Positions 56,931 to 64,000 of a stretch of DNA of 64,000 bases are shown here, piece after piece; within the stretch, counting starts at the first letter, position 1; each line of letters starts with the position of its first letter. The notes beneath the pieces are model-generated. The model had not been told where the DNA came from. It did no database searches and saw nothing but the letters and a program-made list of their open reading frames with translations. This stretch comes from Arthrobacter sp. YD4. Its GTDB lineage: Bacteria; Actinomycetota; Actinomycetes; Actinomycetales; Micrococcaceae. Both the position numbers and the translations under genes were made by a program. The stretch is taken from positions 1 to 64,000 of the forward strand of contig NZ_JAUHHD010000007.1 of NCBI RefSeq assembly GCF_030410515.1. Reading direction: 5' to 3'.

Positions 56931-58043
56931 TTGAAGAACTCACTGCGCGCAACTCTCAAGCGCGGTTCCATGGCCGGCGTCGCCACCGCGGGTGCGGCCG
57001 CCCTGCTGCTGACCGGCTGCGGCGCCGCCCCGTCCTCGTCCAACGCCTCAGGCTCGGCCACCAAGTCCGACTACACCGCCTGCATGGTGTCCGACTCCGG
57101 CGGGTTCGATGACAAGTCGTTCAACCAGTCCGGCTACGAGGGCCTGCAGAACGCCGCCAAGGACCTCGGCATCAACGAGAAGCACGTCCAGTCCAAGGCT
57201 GACACGGACTACGACCCGAACCTCCGCTCCATGGTCCAGCAGGGCTGCAAGCTCACCGTGACCGTCGGCTTCCTCCTCGGCGACGCCACCAAGTCCATCG
57301 CGACGGCCAACCCGAACAACCACTTCGCGATCATCGACTACAACGACCCGACCTTCCCGAAGAACGTCAAGCCGATCGTCTACGACACGGCCCAGGCCGC
57401 GTTCCTGGCCGGCTACCTGGCCGCCGGAACCTCCAAGACCGGAAAGGTCGCCACCTTCGGCGGCATCAACATCCCCACCGTCACCATCTTCATGGACGGC
57501 TTCGCCGACGGCGTGAAGTACTACAACCAGAAGAAGAGCAAGAACGTCCAGCTCCTCGGCTGGGACAAGGACAAGCAGGACGGCACCTTCGTCGGCGACT
57601 TCAAGCAGGTCGACAAGGGCAAGGTCCTGACCCAGGGCTTCCTGGACCAGGGCGCGGACATCGTCCTGCCCGTCGCCGGCCCGGTCGGCGGCGGCGCCGG
57701 CAGCGCCATCCTGGACGCCAAGTCCAAGGGCAAGGACGCCAAGCTCATCTGGGTTGACTCCGACGGCTACCTGACCGCCGCCGAGTACAAGTCCGTGATC
57801 CTGTCCTCCGTGCAGAAGACCATGTCCACCGCCGTCGAATCCGTCATCAAGGACGACAAGGACGGCAAGTTCGACGCCGCCCCGTACATCGGCACCCTGG
57901 AGAACGGCGGCGTGGCCCTGGCCCCGTTCCACGACCTGGATTCCGCTGTTCCGGCCGACCTCAAGAGCGAGCTGGACCAGCTGAAGAAGGACATCATCTC
58001 CGGCACCGTCAAGGTCGAGTCGAAGTCCAGCCCGACCAAGTAA
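56931..58043 (+). CDS. BMP-family nucleoside-binding lipoprotein
   Basis: 370-aa lipoprotein (lipobox LLTGC, C30) of the Bmp/PnrA family, the substrate-binding part of a nucleoside ABC importer. ACMVSDSGGFDDKSFNQSGYEG (in two parts), AFLAGYLAAG, KVATFGGINIPTV and VDSDGYL are family marks. TTG start at 56931 with GGAGG 4 nt upstream; the longer frame to 56772 has no such site. Separated from its ATPase gene by a terminator, so binding protein may be made in excess. Confidence 0.94.
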   Translation: MKNSLRATLKRGSMAGVATAGAAALLLTGCGAAPSSSNASGSATKSDYTACMVSDSGGFDDKSFNQSGYEGLQNAAKDLGINEKHVQSKADTDYDPNLRSMVQQGCKLTVTVGFLLGDATKSIATANPNNHFAIIDYNDPTFPKNVKPIVYDTAQAAFLAGYLAAGTSKTGKVATFGGINIPTVTIFMDGFADGVKYYNQKKSKNVQLLGWDKDKQDGTFVGDFKQVDKGKVLTQGFLDQGADIVLPVAGPVGGGAGSAILDAKSKGKDAKLIWVDSDGYLTAAEYKSVILSSVQKTMSTAVESVIKDDKDGKFDAAPYIGTLENGGVALAPFHDLDSAVPADLKSELDQLKKDIISGTVKVESKSSPTK

Positions 58044-58059
58044 GCAGCACACCGCGGGG

Positions 58060-58100
58060 CGCGCTGCCCTTCCGCCGTCACCCGGCCGAAGGGCAGCGCG
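58060..58100 (+). terminator. Terminator after the BMP-family gene
   Basis: Perfect 13-bp inverted repeat (58060-58072, 58088-58100) followed by TTCTGTTTT. The ATPase operon downstream has a TAGGCT -10 candidate at 58193-58198. Confidence 0.85.
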
Positions 58101-58271
58101 TTCTGTTTTGCCGGGGCCTCCCGGCACCCCGCCGGGACGTCTCTGGGGAAGCCCGCCCGGCCACCACCCTGCCCAGCAACCACCCGTGACACTAGGCTGG
58201 GATCACCCGCTGCGCTGCCGCCCACCACGGCGCCGGAGCAGTCCATTTACACAGACAGATTGGTTGGGGTT

Positions 58272-59867
58272 TTGAAACTCGAACTGAAGGGGATCACGAA
58301 GCGCTTCGGATCCCTGGTAGCCAATGACCACATTGACCTGGTCGTCGAACCCGGGCAGGTGCACTGCCTGCTGGGAGAAAACGGCGCCGGCAAGTCCACC
58401 CTGATGAACGTCCTCTACGGTCTCTACGACCCGACCGAGGGCGAGATCCTGGTGGACGACAAGCCCGTGGTCTTCAAGGATCCGGGCGAGGCGATGGCCG
58501 CCGGCATCGGCATGGTCCACCAGCACTTCATGCTCATCCCGGTCTTCACCGTTGCCGAGAACGTGGCCCTCGGCAACGAGACCACCAAGGCCGCCGGGCT
58601 GCTGAACCTGGACGCCACGCGCGAGAAGATCCGGCAGATCTCGGACCAGTACGGCTTCGACGTCGACCCCGACGCGATGGTCGAGGACCTGCCCGTCGGC
58701 GTCCAGCAGCGCGTCGAGATCATCAAGGCCCTGGTCCGCGACGCCGAGGTCCTGATCCTGGATGAGCCCACCGCCGTGCTCACCCCGCAGGAAACCGACG
58801 AACTCCTGGACATCATCCGCCAGCTGAAGCGGGACGGGAAGTCGATCGTCTTCATCTCGCACAAGCTCCGCGAGGTCAAGGCCATCTCGGACACCATCAC
58901 CGTCATCCGCCGCGGCAAGGTCGTCGGCCAGGCCGACCCCTCCGCCTCACCCACCGAACTGGCCTCCGCCATGGTGGGACGCGCCGTCAGCCTGAACCTG
59001 GACAAGGCCCCCGCGAAGACCGGCGACGTGACCTTCACGGTCCGGAACCTCACCGTGACCGACCACAACGGCCAACACGTCGTCGATGGGCTGTCCTTCG
59101 ACATCGCCAAGGGCGAGGTCCTCGCCATCGCCGGCGTGCAGGGCAACGGCCAGACCGAACTGACCGAGGCGATCCTTGGCGTCCAGCCGCACGTCACCGG
59201 CTCCATCACGCTCGACGGCGAGGAACTGCTGGGCAAGAGCGTCAAGCACGTCCTCGGCGCCGGCGTCGGATTCGTCCCCGAGGACCGCACCCTCGACGGC
59301 CTGGTCGGCACCTTCACCATCGCCGAGAACATGATCCTGGACCTCTACGACAAGGCCCCGTTCGCCCGCGGCGTCGGGATGAAGCCCTCCGTGATCGCCG
59401 AAAACGCGGCCAAAAAGGTCGAGGAATTCGACGTCCGCACCCCCTCGGTCGCCGCCGCCGTCGGCACCCTCTCGGGCGGCAACCAGCAGAAGGTGGTGCT
59501 GGCCCGCGAGCTCTCCCGCCCGCTGCGGCTCTTCATCGCCTCCCAGCCCACCCGCGGCCTGGACGTCGGCTCGATCGAATTCGTGCACAAGCGCGTCATC
59601 GCCGAACGCGACCACGGCACCCCGGTCATGATCGTCTCCACCGAACTCGACGAGGTCATGCAGCTGGCGGACCGGATCGCCGTGCTCTACCGCGGCAAGC
59701 TGGTCGGCATCGTGCCCGCCACCACCTCCCGCGACGTGCTGGGCCTGATGATGGCCGGCGTCCCGGCCGCCGAAGCCGAAGCCAGCGCCTCCGCCCACGC
59801 CCCCAGCGGCACGACGACGACGGCGCTCCCGGAGCCTGCCGGCCACGAAGGAGAAACCCATGTCTGA
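58272..59867 (+). CDS. Nucleoside ABC transporter ATPase
   Basis: 531-aa tandem ATPase of the BMP-type (NupA-like) importer. First half: [26 protein letters not shown] and DEPTAVL. Second half: altered Walker A (GVQGNGQTE), [14 protein letters not shown] and the family-typical SQPTRGLDVG. TTG at 58272 gives the usual MKLELKGITKRFG start; TTG at 58260 is an alternative. Its stop overlaps the permease ATG. A low-complexity tail (about 495-531) is unusual. Confidence 0.94.
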   Translation: MKLELKGITKRFGSLVANDHIDLVVEPGQVHCLLGENGAGKSTLMNVLYGLYDPTEGEILVDDKPVVFKDPGEAMAAGIGMVHQHFMLIPVFTVAENVALGNETTKAAGLLNLDATREKIRQISDQYGFDVDPDAMVEDLPVGVQQRVEIIKALVRDAEVLILDEPTAVLTPQETDELLDIIRQLKRDGKSIVFISHKLREVKAISDTITVIRRGKVVGQADPSASPTELASAMVGRAVSLNLDKAPAKTGDVTFTVRNLTVTDHNGQHVVDGLSFDIAKGEVLAIAGVQGNGQTELTEAILGVQPHVTGSITLDGEELLGKSVKHVLGAGVGFVPEDRTLDGLVGTFTIAENMILDLYDKAPFARGVGMKPSVIAENAAKKVEEFDVRTPSVAAAVGTLSGGNQQKVVLARELSRPLRLFIASQPTRGLDVGSIEFVHKRVIAERDHGTPVMIVSTELDEVMQLADRIAVLYRGKLVGIVPATTSRDVLGLMMAGVPAAEAEASASAHAPSGTTTTALPEPAGHEGETHV

Positions 59868-61233
59868 GAAGACAACCCCCGAGCCCCAGGCGCCCGGCGG
59901 CACCACCCCCGAACCGCAAACGCCCGGCGGCACCACAAAGGAGGCCGTCGCCTCCGACGTCGCCCTCGACACCGCCGGCGGCCAGATGCCTCCCTCGGCC
60001 GTGCCCGCCGCCACCCAGCTGCACGGCGGTGACCGCGAGGGCTCGGTCATGCACAAGATTTTCACCGGCAACGCCATGGTCTCCGTGCTCTCGGTCCTGC
60101 TGGCGATCGTACTCGGCGGCATCCTGATGGCCGTCACCAACCCGAAGGTCGCGGCCGCGGCCGGGTACTTCTTCGCCCAGCCCGGCGACCTGCTCACCGA
60201 GGTCATCCGGCCCTACACCGCACTCGTGCAGGGATCGATCTTCAACTGGGCCGGGGCCGACCTGTCCGCCCAGCTGTACCCGATCACGGAGACCTTCACG
60301 GTCGCGACCCCGCTGATCTGCGCCGGCCTCGGCGTCGCCCTCGCCTTCCGCGCCGGACTGTTCAACATCGGCGCCCAGGGCCAGATCATCTTCGGTGCCC
60401 TGTTCGGCGCCTACGCCGGCTTCGCCTGGCACCTGCCCATCGGGCTGCACCTGCTCGTCGTCATCGTTGCCGGCCTGGTCGGCGGCGCGGTCTGGGGCGG
60501 CGTCGTCGGCCTGCTGAAGGCCCGTACCGGCGCCCACGAGGTGATCGTCACGATCATGCTCAACTACATCGCCAACTTCCTGCTGCTGTTCCTGCTGACC
60601 ACCCCGGCTTTCCAGCGCAAGGGCTCCACCAACCCGATCTCGCCGTTCCTGGACCCCAGCGCCCTGTTCCCGGAGCTGCTCGGACCGCAGTTCCGGCTGC
60701 ACGCCGGGTTCCTGGCCGCGATCCTGGCTACCGTGTTTGTCTGGTGGCTGCTGAATCGCTCCACCATCGGCTTTGAGTTCCGGGCCGTCGGCGCGAACCC
60801 GAGCGCCGCGCGCACCGCCGGCATCAACGTCGCCCGCAGCACCATCCTCGTGATGGCGATCGCCGGCGCCCTGGCCGGGCTCGCCGGCATTGCCCAGGTC
60901 TCCGGCACGGAGAAGTACCTCTCCGGCGGCGTCGCCGCCTCGATTGGCTTCGACGCCATCACCGTCGCCCTGCTGGGCCGTTCGACGCCGTGGGGAACGT
61001 TCTTCGCCGGCTTGCTGTTCGGCGCCTTCCGCGCCGGCGGCGTGGCCATGCAGGCCCAGACCCAGACCCCGATCGACATCGTCCTGGTCATCCAGTCCCT
61101 GATCGTGCTGTTCATCGCGGCGCCCCCGCTGGTGCGGGCGATCTTCGGACTGAACCCCCGTAAGAAAAAGACCACCACGAGTGGGACCGCCGGCACGCAC
61201 GCCGGCGGCGTGAAGAGCGGAGCGGCAGCATGA
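59860..61233 (+). CDS. Nucleoside ABC transporter permease 1
   Basis: 457-aa permease of the BPD_transp_2 (RbsC-like) fold, eight to ten helices. After a 60-residue hydrophilic N-terminus that contains a 10-residue tandem repeat (PEPQxPGGTT twice) come FRAGLFNIGAQGQIIFGAL, GAHEVIVTIMLNYIANFLL and NPSAARTAGINVARS, as in NupP/YufP permeases. Overlaps the ATPase gene by 8 nt and the next permease by 4 nt (ATGA). Confidence 0.93.
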   Translation: MSEKTTPEPQAPGGTTPEPQTPGGTTKEAVASDVALDTAGGQMPPSAVPAATQLHGGDREGSVMHKIFTGNAMVSVLSVLLAIVLGGILMAVTNPKVAAAAGYFFAQPGDLLTEVIRPYTALVQGSIFNWAGADLSAQLYPITETFTVATPLICAGLGVALAFRAGLFNIGAQGQIIFGALFGAYAGFAWHLPIGLHLLVVIVAGLVGGAVWGGVVGLLKARTGAHEVIVTIMLNYIANFLLLFLLTTPAFQRKGSTNPISPFLDPSALFPELLGPQFRLHAGFLAAILATVFVWWLLNRSTIGFEFRAVGANPSAARTAGINVARSTILVMAIAGALAGLAGIAQVSGTEKYLSGGVAASIGFDAITVALLGRSTPWGTFFAGLLFGAFRAGGVAMQAQTQTPIDIVLVIQSLIVLFIAAPPLVRAIFGLNPRKKKTTTSGTAGTHAGGVKSGAAA

Positions 61234-62741
61234 GCGCCACCACACACTCCCCGGCCAGCACGCCGGGTACCGGGAAGGGCGGCGCCACCGCCCCCGGCGG
61301 CAAGCCCGGAACCCCGGCCGCGTCCGAGCTGGTGAGCTGGAAGGCCGGCGTCGGCCTGGGCCTGCTGGCCGTCCTCGGCACCGTCCTGTTCGGCTTCCTG
61401 GCCAACACCAAGTCCGCGGGCTTCCGGATCGCCGAGGCCCGCGACCCGAACGCCTCCTCCGCCGCGGCCTGGATCACCCTGGCGGTCGCCCTCGCCGCCG
61501 CGGCCTACGTCGGCTACCGCTGGATCAGCCAGCGGCGCGACGGCGGACCCGTGGACCGCTGGATCCCCGCTACCACCATCGCCGCCGTCGTCGTCCTGGG
61601 CCTGGCCGCCCTCGGCGTCGCGCAGGTGGAAAAGGTCACCGTGCCCTCGATGGTGTTCGGCTGGATCTGCTCGGTGCTGCTGTTGGCCCTGGCCGGCTAC
61701 ACCATCTGGCTGACCCTGCAGCGCCGCCGCACTCCCGGCTGGGTGGGCGGGCTCTTCGCCGTCGTCTTCCTGGTCGGCTTCATGATCTGGATCGTCGCCG
61801 GCGGCCGCGACCCGGAACCCTCCATTTCCCTCGGCGGCCTGATGGCCGGCGCCGTTACGCTGGCCGTGCCGCTGGTCTTCGGTTCCCTCTCCGGCGTGCT
61901 CTGCGAGCGGGCCGGCGTGGTCAACATCGCCATCGAGGGCCAGCTGCTGCTGGGCGCCTTCTCCGCCGCCGTCGTCGCCACCATCACCGGCAACGTCTAC
62001 GTGGGCCTGGTATCCGCCGCGATCGCCGGTGCGCTGGTCTCCCTGGTCCTGGCCGTGGTCAGCATCAAGTACCTGGTCAACCAGATCATCGTCGGCGTCG
62101 TGCTCAACGTCCTGATCAGCGGCCTCACCAGTTTCCTGTTCTCCACCCTGCTCACCGCGGACCCGGAGCACCTGAACAAGCCGGGCCGGCTGCAGCCGGT
62201 GGACATCCCGTTCCTGGCCGACATTCCGATCATCGGACCCATCCTGTTCCGCCAGTCCCTGGTGGGTTACCTGATGTACATCGCCGTGATCGTGGTCTAC
62301 GTCGGGCTGTTCCACACCAAGTGGGGCCTGCGCGTCCGCGCCGTCGGCGAACACCCGCAGGCGGCCGACACGGTGGGCATCAACGTCAACCGCACCCGGT
62401 TCATTAACGTCCTGATGGGCGGGGCGATCGCCGGCATCGGCGGTTCCTTCTTCACCCTCGTCTCTGTGGACGCGTTCAGCAAGGACATGTCCGGTGGCCG
62501 CGGCTACATCGCCCTCGCCGCCATGATCTTCGGCCGCTGGAACCCCATCGGGGCCTTCCTGGCCGCGCTGCTGTTCGGCTTCGCCGACAACCTGCAGAGC
62601 ATCATCACCATCATCGGCTCACCGGTGCCCAGCCAGTTCATGGCGATGCTGCCCTACGCCCTGACCGTGATCGCCGTCGCCGGGCTGGTGGGACGGTCCA
62701 GGCCGCCCGCGGCCGGCGGCATACCGTACGTGAAGGGGTGA
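61230..62741 (+). CDS. Nucleoside ABC transporter permease 2
   Basis: 503-aa permease of the NupQ/YufQ type. The conserved core starts near residue 190 (ISLGGLMAGAVTLAVPLVFG, CERAGVVNIAIEGQLLLGAF) and includes GVVLNVLISGLTSF and GEHPQAADTVGINVNRTRF. The 190-residue front, with about five extra helices, is not part of the usual 300-residue family member. Start overlaps the previous stop (ATGA) and its own stop overlaps cdd (GTGA). Confidence 0.93.
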   Translation: MSATTHSPASTPGTGKGGATAPGGKPGTPAASELVSWKAGVGLGLLAVLGTVLFGFLANTKSAGFRIAEARDPNASSAAAWITLAVALAAAAYVGYRWISQRRDGGPVDRWIPATTIAAVVVLGLAALGVAQVEKVTVPSMVFGWICSVLLLALAGYTIWLTLQRRRTPGWVGGLFAVVFLVGFMIWIVAGGRDPEPSISLGGLMAGAVTLAVPLVFGSLSGVLCERAGVVNIAIEGQLLLGAFSAAVVATITGNVYVGLVSAAIAGALVSLVLAVVSIKYLVNQIIVGVVLNVLISGLTSFLFSTLLTADPEHLNKPGRLQPVDIPFLADIPIIGPILFRQSLVGYLMYIAVIVVYVGLFHTKWGLRVRAVGEHPQAADTVGINVNRTRFINVLMGGAIAGIGGSFFTLVSVDAFSKDMSGGRGYIALAAMIFGRWNPIGAFLAALLFGFADNLQSIITIIGSPVPSQFMAMLPYALTVIAVAGLVGRSRPPAAGGIPYVKG

Positions 62742-63181
62742 CCGGCGTGACCGGAACCCCCGACGTCGAGCCCGTGGACCTCACCGCCGCGGTGGACTGG
62801 GCGGCCCTCGAGGCCGCCGCCATCGCGGCGATGCGGAACGCCTATGCGCCCTATTCCTCCTTCCCGGTGGGGGCCGCCGCCCTCACCGCGGACGGTCGGA
62901 TCGTCAGCGGCTGCAACGTCGAAAACGCCAGTTACGGCCTCACCCTCTGCGCCGAGTGCACCCTGGTGGGCAACCTGCAGATGACCGGCGGCGGAACGCT
63001 GCGGGCCTTCTACTGCGTCGACGCGCACGGCACCGTCCTGATGCCGTGCGGCCGCTGCCGCCAGTTGCTCTACGAATTCCGCGCCCCGGACATGGAACTC
63101 ATGACCACCCAGGGCATCAAGACGATGGACCAGGTGCTGCCCGACGCCTTTGGCCCCCAACATCTGGAGGAAACCCGATGA
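62738..63181 (+). CDS. cdd: Cytidine deaminase
   Basis: 147-aa zinc enzyme: (deoxy)cytidine to (deoxy)uridine. Substrate motif VENASYGLTLCAE with Cys and catalytic Glu, and the zinc pair PCGRCRQLL, match tetrameric Cdd. GTG at 62738 overlaps the permease stop; GTG at 62747 is also possible. Placed in the nucleoside uptake operon, so imported cytidine can be used at once. Stop overlaps deoA (ATGA). Confidence 0.96.
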   Translation: MTGVTGTPDVEPVDLTAAVDWAALEAAAIAAMRNAYAPYSSFPVGAAALTADGRIVSGCNVENASYGLTLCAECTLVGNLQMTGGGTLRAFYCVDAHGTVLMPCGRCRQLLYEFRAPDMELMTTQGIKTMDQVLPDAFGPQHLEETR

Positions 63182-64000
63182 CCCCGTCCACCCACTCTTC
63201 CGCTAACACGGAATCCTTCGACGCCGTCGACATCATCCGCACCAAGCGGGACAAGGGCACGCTCAGCGCCGCCCAGATCGACTGGACCATCGACGCGTAC
63301 ACCCGCGGCGCCATCGCCGACGAGCAGATGGCCGCCCTGAACATGGCCATCCTGCTCAACGGCATGGACCGTGCGGAGATCTCCCGCTGGACCGCGGCGA
63401 TGATCGCCTCCGGCGAGCGGATGGACTTCTCCAGCCTGCGCCGGCCCGACGGCGGCGTGAAGGCCACCTCGGACAAGCACTCCACCGGCGGCGTGGGGGA
63501 CAAGATCACCCTCCCGCTGGCGCCCCTGGTGGCCGTCTTCGGCGTCGCCGTCCCGCAGCTCTCCGGCCGCGGCCTGGGCCACACCGGCGGCACCCTGGAC
63601 AAGCTCGAGGCGATCCCGGGCTGGCGGGCCGACCTCAGCAACGAGGAGATGCTCGCCCAGCTGCAGGACGTGGGCGCGGTCATCTGCGCCGCCGGCGCCG
63701 GCCTGGCTCCGGCGGACAAGAAGCTCTACGCCCTGCGCGACGTCACCGGAACGGTCGAGGCGATCCCGCTGATCGCGTCCTCGATCATGAGCAAGAAGAT
63801 CGCCGAGGGGACCGGCTCCCTGGTCCTGGACGTCAAGGTGGGCAGCGGCGCATTCATGAAGGACGAGGCGCGCGCCCGGGAGCTGGCCGAGACCATGGTG
63901 GCCCTGGGCAAGGACGCGGGCGTCAACACCGTGGCCCTGCTCACCAACATGAACACCCCGCTGGGCCTGACCGCCGGCAACGCGATCGAGGTCGAGGAGT
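63178..64000 (+). CDS. deoA: Thymidine phosphorylase, 5' part
   Basis: First 274 residues of a pyrimidine nucleoside phosphorylase; cut by the window edge. The N-terminal helical domain (FDAVDIIRTKRDKGTLSAAQ) and the glycosyltransferase-3 core with TSDKHSTGGVGDKITL, SGRGLGHTGGTLDKLEAIPG (motif, in order) and DVKVGSGAFMKD are clear. It splits thymidine or uridine to base and (deoxy)ribose-1-phosphate, the next step after Cdd. ATG overlaps the cdd stop. Confidence 0.95.
   Translation, partial: MTPSTHSSANTESFDAVDIIRTKRDKGTLSAAQIDWTIDAYTRGAIADEQMAALNMAILLNGMDRAEISRWTAAMIASGERMDFSSLRRPDGGVKATSDKHSTGGVGDKITLPLAPLVAVFGVAVPQLSGRGLGHTGGTLDKLEAIPGWRADLSNEEMLAQLQDVGAVICAAGAGLAPADKKLYALRDVTGTVEAIPLIASSIMSKKIAEGTGSLVLDVKVGSGAFMKDEARARELAETMVALGKDAGVNTVALLTNMNTPLGLTAGNAIEVEE

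Overview
The window is a GC-rich chromosomal segment from an actinobacterium of the Arthrobacter / Pseudarthrobacter type (Micrococcaceae). The inference rests on strong G/C bias at third codon positions, an actinobacterial 5S rRNA end, a monomeric NADP-dependent isocitrate dehydrogenase, DUF6350 next to purN, an MgtA-type mannosyltransferase, frequent GTG/TTG starts, and many genes whose -10 box lies only 6-7 nt before the start codon (leaderless-type promoters). No prophage, insertion sequence, CRISPR array, tRNA or toxin-antitoxin pair was seen.

Layout. 1-109: the 3' end of a 5S rRNA and its terminator. 150-2257: secreted GH16 protein and a short-chain dehydrogenase. 2309-12711: a minus-strand run, read from 12711 downwards, of flotillin, short NfeD-like protein, MgtA-like mannosyltransferase, UDP-glucose dehydrogenase and three PAS-GGDEF-EAL c-di-GMP proteins. 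12898-20438: membrane proteins, then purN and purH, separated by a collagen-like secreted protein and an MFS transporter; the collagen gene sits between two co-oriented copies of a palindromic repeat. 20680-28634: secreted trypsin-like protease, isocitrate dehydrogenase, SRPBCC protein, a Ser/Thr kinase coupled to a lipoprotein, and a Pro/Ala-rich secreted protein. 28778-35462: Gfo/Idh/MocA oxidoreductase, a ChvE/MmsAB-type sugar ABC operon and its divergently placed ROK regulator, with a shared operator-like site at both promoters. 35583-39961: gamma-carbonic anhydrase, small methyltransferase, purU, then a ZTP riboswitch in front of glyA-folD (one-carbon metabolism). 40109-47965: an ABC-2 exporter (ATPase plus two permeases), a membrane protein, exonuclease III, trpS, 2'-5' RNA ligase-like protein, YihY/BrkB protein, alpha/beta hydrolase. 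48094-51660: sdhCDAB. 51917-56608: manC, M20 amidohydrolase, and an ohrR-ohr-oxidoreductase peroxide cluster. 56931-64000: a BMP-type nucleoside ABC transporter followed by cdd and deoA (cut by the window edge).

How the parts fit. UDP-glucose dehydrogenase makes UDP-glucuronate and MgtA of Corynebacterium is known to mannosylate glucuronosyl-diacylglycerol; their coupling here, between a flotillin/NfeD pair and three c-di-GMP turnover proteins, suggests a c-di-GMP-linked glycolipid or lipomannan module and is the most interesting multi-gene unit in the window. manC supplies GDP-mannose from a separate locus. purN, purH, purU, glyA and folD form two purine/one-carbon blocks, the second with a ZTP riboswitch that senses 10-formyl-THF shortage. 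The last operon imports nucleosides and begins their breakdown.
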